Shown here piece after piece: positions 1-6,223 of a DNA stretch of 6,223 nt. The notes under the pieces were generated by a model. That model ran no database searches. It saw only the letters and a list, made by a program, of their open reading frames with translations, and was not told the origin of the DNA. Origin of the DNA: Lachnospiraceae bacterium (GTDB taxonomy: Bacteria; Bacillota; Clostridia; Lachnospirales; Lachnospiraceae); the NCBI GenBank assembly GCA_017477005.1, contig JAFUXY010000101.1:1-6223 (forward strand). Reading direction: 5' to 3'. Positions within the stretch are counted from its first letter, which is position 1; each line of letters begins with the position of its first letter. A program made the position numbers and the translations under genes.

Positions 1-1081
1 CGTTTTTCTTGTCGGACACATCGGCATACAATGCGTCAAAGGCCGCCGATACATCCGAAGAGAGCGCCTTGCTGTTGGCCAGCGCCCGACGCACAAACAG
101 CTCTGAATAATCTCCGGTCATCGCCACCAATTCCGCGACGGTGTTTTCAAAGAAACGGGACTGCATCCCGGTCGCCCCTACGCTGCCGATCTCTTCCTTG
201 TCCACCAGCAGCGCCGCCAAAGTCTTCTTGCCCGGCTTCGCGTCCGCCAGCGCCCAAAACGAAGGATAGGCACAGACCCGGTCGTCATGGCCGTAGCCCA
301 TGATCATGCTGCGATCAAAACCATAATCCCTGGCCTCGCCCGCCGGTACCACTTCGATCTCCGCCGACAAAAAATCCTCTTCCTCGATGTCGTAGGTCTC
401 CTTCAAAATACGCAGGATATTTTTCTTGACCAACTCCTTTTTCTTTTTGGGTTCTTTTTCGCCCTCTTCGATGAACGGGATGCTGCCCACCAACACGTCA
501 AGCTGCTCTCCCTCCACGGCCTTCGCCGCTTTTTTCTCCATCTGCGTCTGCGCAAGATGGATCAAAAGATCGCTGACCCCAAACACCGGATCGCCCGGCT
601 TGTCGCCGATCGCCACCGCAATCCGGGTGCCGTCCTTTTTGACGACCACGCCATGCAAGGCCAACGGAAGCGTCACCCATTGGTATTTTTTGATGCCGCC
701 GTAATAATGGGTATCGAGCAGCACCATATCCGCATCCTCATACAGCGGATTCTGTTTCAGATCCATCCGCGGCGAGTCGATGTGCGCGCCAAGGATATCG
801 ATACCCTTTTGAAGCGGCTCTTCGCCAATCACAAAGGCAGCCAACGCCTTTCCGAAATTCGACCGGTAGACCTTGTCCCCCGGCGAAAGCGTCTCGCCCT
901 TTGCGATACATTCGTCTAAGTCCTTGAACCCAACTTTCTTCGCTTCTTCTATAAAATAAGCCGTACATTCCCGCTCGGTCTTGCAGTTCGAGATAAACTG
1001 ACGATAACCCTCTGCGAAATCCATTACCTTTTTCTGTTCTGCTTCATCCACATACTTCTTCCAAGCATTTGGTCTTTCCAT
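1..1081 (-). CDS. M18-family zinc aminopeptidase, C-terminus cut by window edge
   Basis: This is very probably a cytosolic dinuclear-zinc aminopeptidase that removes N-terminal residues from peptides (peptidase family M18, the clostridial type often named aminopeptidase 1 or apeA). The 360 codons in the window form one open frame. Seen motifs are GAHIDSPRMD at residues 98-107 (H100 a likely zinc ligand), YGG at 127-129, GHDDRVCAYPS at 264-274 (D266/D267, bridging Asp region), DKEEIGS at 294-300 (E296/E297, catalytic base and zinc ligand region) and SSDVSAAFDALY at 341-352. The usual M18 order is kept. Family members of this type run to about 460-470 residues, so roughly the last 110, including the final His ligand, lie outside. 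A Lys-rich stretch (EPKKKKELVKK, 210-220) lies in the part of M18 enzymes that forms the dimerisation domain. The ATG at 1081 is supported by AGGAG 6 nt upstream. The gene starts 88 nt after hprK with no visible terminator between them, so co-transcription is plausible. Family assignment is firm; substrate preference is unknown. Confidence 0.93.
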   Translation of the reverse strand, partial: MERPNAWKKYVDEAEQKKVMDFAEGYRQFISNCKTERECTAYFIEEAKKVGFKDLDECIAKGETLSPGDKVYRSNFGKALAAFVIGEEPLQKGIDILGAHIDSPRMDLKQNPLYEDADMVLLDTHYYGGIKKYQWVTLPLALHGVVVKKDGTRIAVAIGDKPGDPVFGVSDLLIHLAQTQMEKKAAKAVEGEQLDVLVGSIPFIEEGEKEPKKKKELVKKNILRILKETYDIEEEDFLSAEIEVVPAGEARDYGFDRSMIMGYGHDDRVCAYPSFWALADAKPGKKTLAALLVDKEEIGSVGATGMQSRFFENTVAELVAMTGDYSELFVRRALANSKALSSDVSAAFDALYADVSDKKN

Positions 1082-1087
1082 TTGCGT

Positions 1088-1092
1088 CTCCT
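1088..1092 (-). promoter_or_regulatory. Ribosome binding site of the M18 aminopeptidase
   Basis: The minus strand reads AGGAG followed by 6 nt and then the ATG at 1081. The match and spacing are canonical for Bacillota and fix the start of the aminopeptidase. Confidence 0.85.
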
Positions 1093-1169
1093 GTTCTACT
1101 TTTTGAGGGGCAATTCACCGCCACTCTTCCCTGATGTCTACCGACAAATTGGTGTATGGATACCGGCAC

Positions 1170-2105
1170 TTATTTCCTCACCATGTTTTCCTGCACCCTG
1201 CGGTACAGCTCCGCCGCCGCATTGTACCCCATCTTCTTCTGACGATGGTTCACGGCCGCCGTCTCGCAGATCACCGCCAGATTCCGTCCCGGGCGGATCG
1301 GCAGCGAATGCCGCACGATCTGCGTGTCCAAAATATCAATATATTCATCCTCGAGCCCGAAACGCTCGTACTCGATTTCCTTCTCCCACGGCTCGAGCTT
1401 GATCACAAAATCCAACTGCTGCGAATCCTCGACGCACTCCACGCCGTACAAGCTCTTGACATCAATGATCCCGATGCCTCGCAGCTCGATCAGGTGCTTC
1501 GTCACATCCGGGGAAGAGCCTATGATCGTATGATTGTCGATCTTTCTAAGCTCGACCACATCGTCCGCCACCAGTCGATGCCCGCGGCGGATCAGCTCAA
1601 GCGCTGCCTCGCTCTTCCCAATGCCGCTTTCGCCGGTAATCATCAAGCCTTCGCCGTACACATCCACCATCACGCCGTGGATCCGCTTGGTCGGCGCCAG
1701 GTCATAACGCAGCCGGTAGATCAGCTCCGCCAAAAATTCTGACGTGCCGCGCTCCGTCCCCAAAAGCGGCACATTCCGCGCCCTCGCCAATGAAAGCAGC
1801 GCAGGCTCCGGCACAAAGCCACGGCAGAAAATAATACAAGGCACATCGCCCTGCGACAGCAGCTTCATAAAAATATATTTGCGCTCTTCCTCGGTCTTGC
1901 GGTTGTTCAGATACGTCCACTCCACCATACCGATCAACTGAATTCTTTCCGGATCGAAGTGCTCAAAAAAACCGTTGAGCTGCAGCGCCGGACGATTGAT
2001 GTCCCGCGAGCGCACATAATGCTGGGACAAATCCATTTCCTCTGTAAAATTCTTCAAATTCAAAAATTCAGCAATACCAGACAGCTTTGCTCCATCCTCT
2101 GACAT
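1170..2105 (-). CDS. hprK: HPr kinase/phosphorylase
   Basis: This bifunctional cytosolic enzyme phosphorylates a conserved Ser (Ser46) of the PTS protein HPr using ATP or pyrophosphate, and removes that phosphate by phosphorolysis. In Bacillota this couples glycolytic state to CcpA-mediated catabolite repression. The complete 311-aa product is of typical family length. An N-terminal domain (about 1-130) precedes the kinase domain, which shows HGVMVDVYG at 143-151, the Walker A/P-loop GESGIGKS at 158-165, VADDVVE at 179-185 (catalytic Asp pair) and the HprK signature IELRGIGIIDVKSLYG at 206-221. The conserved IRPGRN lies at 270-275. No key residue is missing. The start ATG is preceded by GGGAGG at 4-nt spacing. 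A strong sigma-A-type promoter lies just upstream, overlapping the uvrC stop, so the gene is probably transcribed on its own as well as possibly with uvrC. uvrC-hprK adjacency occurs in other Clostridia. The call is near certain. Confidence 0.98.
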   Translation of the reverse strand: MSEDGAKLSGIAEFLNLKNFTEEMDLSQHYVRSRDINRPALQLNGFFEHFDPERIQLIGMVEWTYLNNRKTEEERKYIFMKLLSQGDVPCIIFCRGFVPEPALLSLARARNVPLLGTERGTSEFLAELIYRLRYDLAPTKRIHGVMVDVYGEGLMITGESGIGKSEAALELIRRGHRLVADDVVELRKIDNHTIIGSSPDVTKHLIELRGIGIIDVKSLYGVECVEDSQQLDFVIKLEPWEKEIEYERFGLEDEYIDILDTQIVRHSLPIRPGRNLAVICETAAVNHRQKKMGYNAAAELYRRVQENMVRK

Positions 2106-2109
2106 AACG

Positions 2110-2115
2110 CCTCCC
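2110..2115 (-). promoter_or_regulatory. Proximal ribosome binding site of hprK
   Basis: GGGAGG on the minus strand lies 4 nt before the hprK ATG. It is the closer of two Shine-Dalgarno-like sequences in this leader and the one with usable spacing. Confidence 0.75.
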
Positions 2116-2124
2116 TTCTCTCCG

Positions 2125-2132
2125 CCTCCTTT
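2125..2132 (-). promoter_or_regulatory. Second, distal Shine-Dalgarno-like sequence upstream of hprK
   Basis: AAAGGAGG on the minus strand is a better anti-Shine-Dalgarno match than the proximal site, but it ends 19 nt before the hprK ATG. No ATG, GTG or TTG lies between it and that ATG, so it does not start a visible leader peptide. It could be a ribosome standby site or simply part of a purine-rich leader. Confidence 0.4.
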
Positions 2133-2145
2133 TCACCCCGCCACC

Positions 2146-2173
2146 ATTGTATCGGTTTTGCCTGTTTTGTCAA
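2146..2173 (-). promoter_or_regulatory. Sigma-A-type promoter of hprK
   Basis: On the minus strand a perfect -35 box TTGACA (2168-2173) is followed by a 16-bp spacer and the -10 box TACAAT (2146-2151), five of six to consensus. Transcription would start near 2139-2140, giving a leader of about 35 nt that contains both Shine-Dalgarno-like sites. The -35 box includes the TGA stop codon of uvrC (2170-2172). This is the only strong promoter I see in the window. Confidence 0.8.
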
Positions 2174-4062
2174 TGCTTTCCGACTGGATTATCCTCTCTT
2201 TTCGGATGCAAAAAATCATAGAGGCTCTGGGCAGCCCGCACATCCATCCCATCCACCGCTGCCAACTCCTCCACCGATGCCGCGCGCATCTCCTCCACCG
2301 ACGCAAACCGCTTCATCAGATTCCGCCGCCTCGTAGGCCCGATCCCGGTCACATCATCGAGGAAACTATGCACCTGCGCCTTCCCCCTCAGGGATTTGTG
2401 GTAGGTAATGGCGAACCGATGCGCCTCGTCCTGCAGCCGGGTAATCAGCTTGAACCCCTCGGAATGGTGGTCGATCATCCGCTCCACATTTTGGTAATAC
2501 AGCCCCCGGGTACGATGGTGGTCGTCCTTCACCATCCCCGCCACCGGAATCTGCAGTCCCAGCTCGTCCAACACCTCGAGCGCGATATTGACCTGCCCCT
2601 TTCCGCCATCCATCATGATGATGTCCGGAAACTGCGTGAAGCTCCCCTCTTCGACCGTACGCCCCTTTTGCGAAAGCTCGTCCCGCTCCTTCAAGCCGTG
2701 CGAAAAACGGCGGGTCAGCACCTCCTTCATCGAGGCATAATCATTCGGCCCCGTGACCGAGCGGATCTTGAACTTCCGGTAGGCGTTCCGGAGCGGCTTT
2801 CCCTTGTCGAAGACAACCATCGAGCCCACCGACTCAAACCCATTGGTATTGGAAATATCGTAGGCCTCCATCCGCATAATGCCGGGTATCCCAAGCAGCG
2901 ACGCAATCTCCTTCATCGCACCGATCGTGCGTCCCTCTTCCCGTTTGAGCCGCTCCTTGTCCTGGTCGAGCACCATCTGCGCATTCTTTTCCGCCATCTT
3001 GACCAGGCGGTTTTTGTCGCCCCGCTTGGGCACATGCAGATAGACCTTTCCGCCCCGCCGCTCGCCCAGCCACTCGACAAACGGCTCTTTTGATGGAATG
3101 TCGATCGAAATATAGATCTCTCTCGGAATCAGCGGTGCCTCGGCATAATACTGCTGCAAAAATGCCGCCATGATCTCCCCGGCCTCTTCCTCGATCCGCA
3201 CATTCATGAAAAAATGCTCGCGTCCAATCATCTTTCCGCCGCGGATAAAGAAAATCTGTGCCAACGCGTCGCCGTCCTGCTGGGCAAGCGCCACGATGTC
3301 CTTGTCTCCGTTGTCGAAATTCGTGACCTTTTGGCGGTTCATGCACACGCCAACCGCCTTGATCAGATCCCGATATCCGGCGGCTTTTTCAAATTCCATC
3401 GCCTCGGACGCTGCCTTCATCTTCGCCTTCAGATCCGCGAGCACCGCCTTGTCGTCTCCGTTCAAAAAAGTGAGCGCGCCTTCGATCTGCTTGCGGTAAT
3501 CCTCCTCGGACAATTCCCCAAGGCAAACGCCCTTGCACTGTCCCATATGATAATTCAGGCACGGGCGTTCCTTTCCGATATCCCGTGGAAAGGGCCGGTT
3601 GCAGGTACGCAGCAAAAACAACTTCTGCACGAGGTCGATCGTCTCATGCACCGCGCCTGCGTTCGGAAACGGGCCGAAATACCTCGCGCCGTCCTTTTCC
3701 ACCCTTCGGCAAAACAAGACTCGGGGATAAGCCTCCGCCACCGTGACCTTTATATAAGGATAGGTCTTGTCATCCCGCAGCATCGTGTTGTATTTCGGAT
3801 GATACTCCTTGATGAAATTGTTTTCTAAGACCAGCGCCTCCAGTTCTGTGTCGCAGACAATGAACTCAAACCGGTGAATCCGCTCCACCATTTGCTGTTT
3901 TTTTATCCCCTCGTCATGGGAGGGCTGAAAATACTGGTGTACCCGCTTGGTCAGGCTCTTCGCTTTGCCGACATAGATGAGGTCGTCCCGGACATCCCGC
4001 ATCAGATAAACCCCCGGTTTGTTCGGGAGTTGTTTTAATTTTTCCTCGATTTCCGGTCTCAT
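2170..4062 (-). CDS. uvrC: Excinuclease ABC subunit C (UvrABC nucleotide excision repair)
   Basis: UvrC is the cytosolic nuclease that joins the UvrB-damaged-DNA complex and makes the incisions on both sides of the lesion. With the ATG at 4062 the product is 630 aa, within the family range. Seen in order: an N-terminal GIY-YIG domain for the 3' incision (GVY at 17-19, YVG at 30-32, R40, and a Glu in LVLENN near 80); four cysteines C154, C168, C176 and C180 matching the UvrC iron-sulfur cluster pattern; a UVR motif binding UvrB at about 208-238 (AMEFEKAAGYRD); the RNase H-like domain for the 5' incision with D402 (AYDISN), D485 (MMDGGKGQ) and H548 (AHRFAITYH); and C-terminal helix-hairpin-helix motifs at about 569-620 (VTGIGPTRRR, VDGMDVRAA). 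The frame runs upstream to a GTG at 4101, but that codon lies inside a stem-loop and the extra 13 residues are not family-like, so I chose ATG 4062. The upstream ribosome site is mediocre: GAGGGA at 12-nt spacing, AAAGGG at 2 nt. Confidence 0.97.
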   Translation of the reverse strand: MRPEIEEKLKQLPNKPGVYLMRDVRDDLIYVGKAKSLTKRVHQYFQPSHDEGIKKQQMVERIHRFEFIVCDTELEALVLENNFIKEYHPKYNTMLRDDKTYPYIKVTVAEAYPRVLFCRRVEKDGARYFGPFPNAGAVHETIDLVQKLFLLRTCNRPFPRDIGKERPCLNYHMGQCKGVCLGELSEEDYRKQIEGALTFLNGDDKAVLADLKAKMKAASEAMEFEKAAGYRDLIKAVGVCMNRQKVTNFDNGDKDIVALAQQDGDALAQIFFIRGGKMIGREHFFMNVRIEEEAGEIMAAFLQQYYAEAPLIPREIYISIDIPSKEPFVEWLGERRGGKVYLHVPKRGDKNRLVKMAEKNAQMVLDQDKERLKREEGRTIGAMKEIASLLGIPGIMRMEAYDISNTNGFESVGSMVVFDKGKPLRNAYRKFKIRSVTGPNDYASMKEVLTRRFSHGLKERDELSQKGRTVEEGSFTQFPDIIMMDGGKGQVNIALEVLDELGLQIPVAGMVKDDHHRTRGLYYQNVERMIDHHSEGFKLITRLQDEAHRFAITYHKSLRGKAQVHSFLDDVTGIGPTRRRNLMKRFASVEEMRAASVEELAAVDGMDVRAAQSLYDFLHPKREDNPVGKH

Positions 4063-4064
4063 TG

Positions 4065-4080
4065 CCCTTTTTATTCCCTC
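4065..4080 (-). promoter_or_regulatory. Weak or ambiguous ribosome binding region of uvrC
   Basis: Before the uvrC ATG (4062) the minus strand has AAAGGG ending 2 nt away, which is too close for a standard site, and GAGGGA (4075-4080) ending 12 nt away, at the far end of usable spacing. Neither is ideal, unlike the clear sites of hprK and the aminopeptidase. This could mean low UvrC translation, and it leaves slight doubt about the start. Confidence 0.45.
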
Positions 4081-4083
4081 ACA

Positions 4084-4181
4084 TATGCACAACAAGAGCA
4101 CCCCGTTGGATGCTCTTTATAACAAACGAATCAACAATCTGCACCACCAAGAAACTATGCACACAAATCAAGTTCATGCAC
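4084..4181. repeat. Three short ATGCAC direct repeats in the ftsH-uvrC gap
   Basis: ATGCAC occurs on the plus strand at 4085-4090, 4157-4162 and 4176-4181. The first two extend to the identical 8-mer TATGCACA (4084-4091 and 4156-4163). On the gene strand the core reads GTGCAT. Spacing is irregular (72 and 19 bases start to start). The repeats could be binding sites or chance; no known regulator is recognised. Confidence 0.35.
4094..4117 (-). terminator. Stem-loop between ftsH and uvrC, possible weak intrinsic terminator or attenuator
   Basis: Read on the minus strand this is AAGAGCATCC, loop AACG, GGGTGCTCTT. It gives a 10-bp stem of seven Watson-Crick pairs, one U-G wobble and two G-C pairs, closed by a 4-nt loop. 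On the plus strand the wobble becomes a C-A mismatch, so the stem is better in the direction of the genes. The downstream tail (GTTGTG) holds only a broken U run, so termination would be partial at best. It lies 85 nt after the ftsH stop and 31 nt before the uvrC ATG. The structure is directly visible; the terminator role is inferred. Confidence 0.5.
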
Positions 4182-4202
4182 GATATAATTTCCGTGTATA
4201 CT

Positions 4203-6223
4203 TCACCCCTGTGCCACGAGGTTCACATGCCGCCCAATCGTATGCTCTTCAGACTCCTCGTCCTCAAACATATCAATTTCTTCCGCTTCCTCATCCTCGG
4301 GCTCGATGCCCGTCAGGTCGCGGAACATCTCCATAAATTCCTTGCCGGTGATCGTTTCTTGTTTGAACAGGTAATCCGCAATATTGTCCAGTACCGGACG
4401 GTTTTCCTCCAATATTGCGTGCGCCTTGGCGTAGCAGTCGTTGATGATCGCCAGCACCTCCGCGTCAATCTCGCTGGCAGTACTCTCCCCGCAGGTCAGC
4501 GCCGCGCGCCCTTCGAGGTACTGACTCTCCACGGTGGCGAGCCCCATCATCCCAAAACGCTCGCTCATCCCGAATCGGGTCACCATATTGCGGGCGATCG
4601 ACGTCGCCTTTTCAATATCATTGGCCGCGCCGCTCGTCGAGGACTCAAACACCAGATCCTCGGCCGCACGCCCCGCCATAAAGGTTGTAATCTTCGCCAA
4701 AAGCTCTTCTTTGGTCTCTAAATATTTTTCCTCCTCCGGTGTCTGCAGCGTGTACCCGAGCGCGCCCATGGTACGCGGCACAATCGTAATCTTCTGCACC
4801 GGCTCTGTATTCTTCTGAAAAGCGGAAACCAGCGCATGCCCCACCTCATGGTAGGAAACAATATGCCGCTCCTTTTCGCTCATGACCCGGTCCTTCTTCT
4901 CCTTGCCGCCTACCGCCACAAGCTCAAAAGCCTCGAACAGATCCGCCTGGTTGACATATTGGCGCCCGTTTTTGACCGCAATAATCGCAGCTTCATTGAT
5001 AATATTGGCGAGATCTGATCCGACCAGCCCCGCCGAAGCCAGCGCCATTGCGTCGAGATCCACGGTCTCATCCATTGCCACGTCCTTGGAATGCACCTTC
5101 AGCGTCTCCAAACGCCCCCGCAGATCCGGCCGATCCACGATGATCCGCCGATCAAACCGTCCCGGCCGCAGCAGCGCCTTGTCCAAGACCTCCGGGCGGT
5201 TCGTCGCCGCCAGAATCAACAGCCCCTTTGACGTGTCAAAACCGTCCATCTCCGCCAAAAGCTGATTCAACGTCTGCTCCCGCTCGTCGTTTCCGCCACC
5301 ATAGCGGGAATCCCGGCTCTTTCCGATCGCGTCGATCTCGTCGATGAAGATAATACAAGGCGCCGCTTTTTGGGCGTCCTTGAACAGATCCCGCACCCGG
5401 GACGCGCCCACGCCGACAAACAGTTCCACGAAATCCGAACCGGCCAGCGAGAAAAACGGCACCCCCGCCTCCCCGGCCACGGCCTTCGCGAGCAGGGTCT
5501 TTCCGGTTCCAGGAGGTCCGACAAGAAGCGCTCCCTTCGGCAGCTTCGCTCCGATCGCAGTGTATTTCTGGGGATTGTGTAAAAAGTCTACGACCTCCTG
5601 CAGCGATTCTTTCGCCTCGTCCTGTCCGGCCACGTCCGCAAAGTTCACGCCGGTGGACTTCTCCACATACACCTTCGCTGTGCTGCGTCCTACCGAAAAC
5701 GGCCCGCCGCCGCCCCGGCGCATCATATAGGCATAGAAGCCGATCAACAAAAGCACCGGCAGAATAAAGCTGATCAAATTGTAGATGATCGCCGCCGTAT
5801 TGTCCTCTTTGGCGACATTGATCTCCACCTGATGCTCTTCGAGGGTCGATAGCAGCGAATCATCGACAATATAATTGGTATAGAATTCGAGCTGCTTTTC
5901 AGTCTGCCGCGGCGCCGGAGTCTGCGCGGACACATCCCCTTCGTCCGGCTCGTAGGTCGAATCCTGCTTCAAGGTAATATTGATCTTCTTGGCCTCGATC
6001 TCGACGCTTTCCACCTGGTCGCTCTTGACCAGCTCGATGAATTTGGAATACGACAATTCCTTTGGATCGCCTGCGCCGCCCGCAAAGGATCGATACATAT
6101 AATGCGTCGCCAACAGCGCCAGGATTGAAAAGACAACAAAAATAGAAATCGGATTCCGCGGACCGCCGCCCGGCCATCCCGGCCCCCCCGATCCTCCGGG
6201 ACCATTTGGCCCGCCACCCGGCA
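4203..6223 (-). CDS. ftsH: ATP-dependent zinc metalloprotease FtsH, N-terminus cut by window edge
   Basis: FtsH is a membrane-anchored hexameric AAA+ protease that pulls misfolded membrane proteins and some regulatory proteins into a zinc protease chamber on the cytosolic side. The frame is open to the window edge, giving 672 residues. A TTG at 6113 is not the start, because it falls inside the first membrane segment. Numbering from the first whole codon: a Gly/Pro-rich stretch at 1-21; TM1 about 24-42; an extracytoplasmic domain about 43-140; TM2 about 143-167; Walker A GPPGTGKT 235-242; pore motif FVG 268-270; Walker B IIFIDEID 290-297; the second region of homology 339-360 with arginine fingers R355 and R358; zinc site HEVGH 458-462; third ligand Asp about 535 (GAANDIEKA). 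The tail is strongly acidic (about 640-659). All catalytic residues are present. The missing part is probably short. A stem-loop lies 85 nt after the stop. Confidence 0.97.
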   Translation of the reverse strand, partial: PGGGPNGPGGSGGPGWPGGGPRNPISIFVVFSILALLATHYMYRSFAGGAGDPKELSYSKFIELVKSDQVESVEIEAKKINITLKQDSTYEPDEGDVSAQTPAPRQTEKQLEFYTNYIVDDSLLSTLEEHQVEINVAKEDNTAAIIYNLISFILPVLLLIGFYAYMMRRGGGGPFSVGRSTAKVYVEKSTGVNFADVAGQDEAKESLQEVVDFLHNPQKYTAIGAKLPKGALLVGPPGTGKTLLAKAVAGEAGVPFFSLAGSDFVELFVGVGASRVRDLFKDAQKAAPCIIFIDEIDAIGKSRDSRYGGGNDEREQTLNQLLAEMDGFDTSKGLLILAATNRPEVLDKALLRPGRFDRRIIVDRPDLRGRLETLKVHSKDVAMDETVDLDAMALASAGLVGSDLANIINEAAIIAVKNGRQYVNQADLFEAFELVAVGGKEKKDRVMSEKERHIVSYHEVGHALVSAFQKNTEPVQKITIVPRTMGALGYTLQTPEEEKYLETKEELLAKITTFMAGRAAEDLVFESSTSGAANDIEKATSIARNMVTRFGMSERFGMMGLATVESQYLEGRAALTCGESTASEIDAEVLAIINDCYAKAHAILEENRPVLDNIADYLFKQETITGKEFMEMFRDLTGIEPEDEEAEEIDMFEDEESEEHTIGRHVNLVAQG

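Noticed and set aside
287..919. 210-codon open frame on the plus strand opposite the aminopeptidase
   Set aside because: It lies fully antisense to a gene with clear M18 motifs. Its product is a low-information His/Arg/Leu-rich sequence with no recognisable domain. Long antisense frames are expected in DNA of this codon use.
1082..1169. Terminator or promoter between hprK and the aminopeptidase
   Set aside because: Only an imperfect palindrome around GGTGTATGGATACC is present. It would leave almost no loop and has no U run, and no -35/-10 pair with acceptable spacing is visible.
2146..2162. Catabolite-responsive element (cre) near the hprK promoter
   Set aside because: CAAAACCGATACAA superficially resembles a cre site around its central CG, but it lacks the flanking TG and CA positions, so the match is poor.
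2158..3093. 311-codon open frame on the plus strand opposite uvrC, and another at 3214-3828
   Set aside because: Both are antisense to well-conserved UvrC domains. Their His/Arg/Pro-rich products look like reverse readings of GC-ending codons, and I recognise no protein family in them.
4063..4101. Upstream GTG start for uvrC giving 13 more residues
   Set aside because: The extra residues (MLLLCICEGIKRA) do not resemble UvrC N-termini, the GTG sits in the stem-loop, and the ATG at 4062 begins the standard family sequence.
4063..4202. uvrC promoter in the ftsH-uvrC gap
   Set aside because: TATAAA, TTATAT and TATACA could serve as -10 boxes and TTGATT as a -35 box, but none pairs with a matching partner at 16-18 bp.
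6111..6113. TTG at 6113 as the ftsH start
   Set aside because: It would cut the first membrane helix in half. The frame stays open upstream through the rest of TM1 and a Gly/Pro-rich segment to the window edge.
1..6223. A previously undescribed system, mobile element, CRISPR array or RNA gene
   Set aside because: All four genes are recognised housekeeping families, the gaps are short (64-140 bases), and I saw no long repeats, spacer arrays, tRNA-like folds or transposase motifs.

Overview
The window holds four genes, all on the minus strand. They read from high to low coordinates as ftsH (5' end outside the window), uvrC, hprK and an M18-family aminopeptidase (3' end outside the window). The proteins suggest a Gram-positive, low-G+C-lineage organism (Bacillota), most likely class Clostridia and possibly Lachnospiraceae-like. 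The evidence is the presence of HPr kinase/phosphorylase, the clostridial style of FtsH (its HEVGH zinc motif and following core) and the strong Shine-Dalgarno sites. The DNA is fairly GC-rich for that group, with many codons ending in G or C. The taxonomic placement is inference.

Layout in the direction of transcription: 6223-4203 is ftsH, a membrane AAA+ zinc protease, with 672 codons visible from within a Gly/Pro-rich N-terminal segment to the stop. 4202-4063 is a 140-base gap containing a 10-bp stem-loop (4094-4117) and three copies of ATGCAC, with no convincing promoter. 4062-2170 is uvrC, the nucleotide-excision-repair endonuclease subunit, complete at 630 aa. 2169-2106 is a short gap with a near-consensus sigma-A promoter whose -35 box overlaps the uvrC stop codon, followed by two Shine-Dalgarno-like sites. 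2105-1170 is hprK, complete at 311 aa. 1169-1082 is an 88-base gap with a clear ribosome binding site but no evident terminator or promoter. 1081-1 is the first 360 codons of the aminopeptidase.

The genes do not form one pathway. FtsH handles membrane and cytosolic protein quality control, UvrC DNA repair, HprK carbon catabolite control through the Ser phosphorylation state of HPr, and the M18 enzyme peptide breakdown. hprK probably has its own promoter, and the aminopeptidase is plausibly read through from it. uvrC may depend on readthrough from ftsH past the stem-loop or on a weak promoter that I could not identify.

I found no mobile element, CRISPR array, RNA gene or undescribed multi-gene system. 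This is an ordinary chromosomal housekeeping region. The points worth a second look are regulatory details in the two upper gaps and the low-complexity ends of FtsH.
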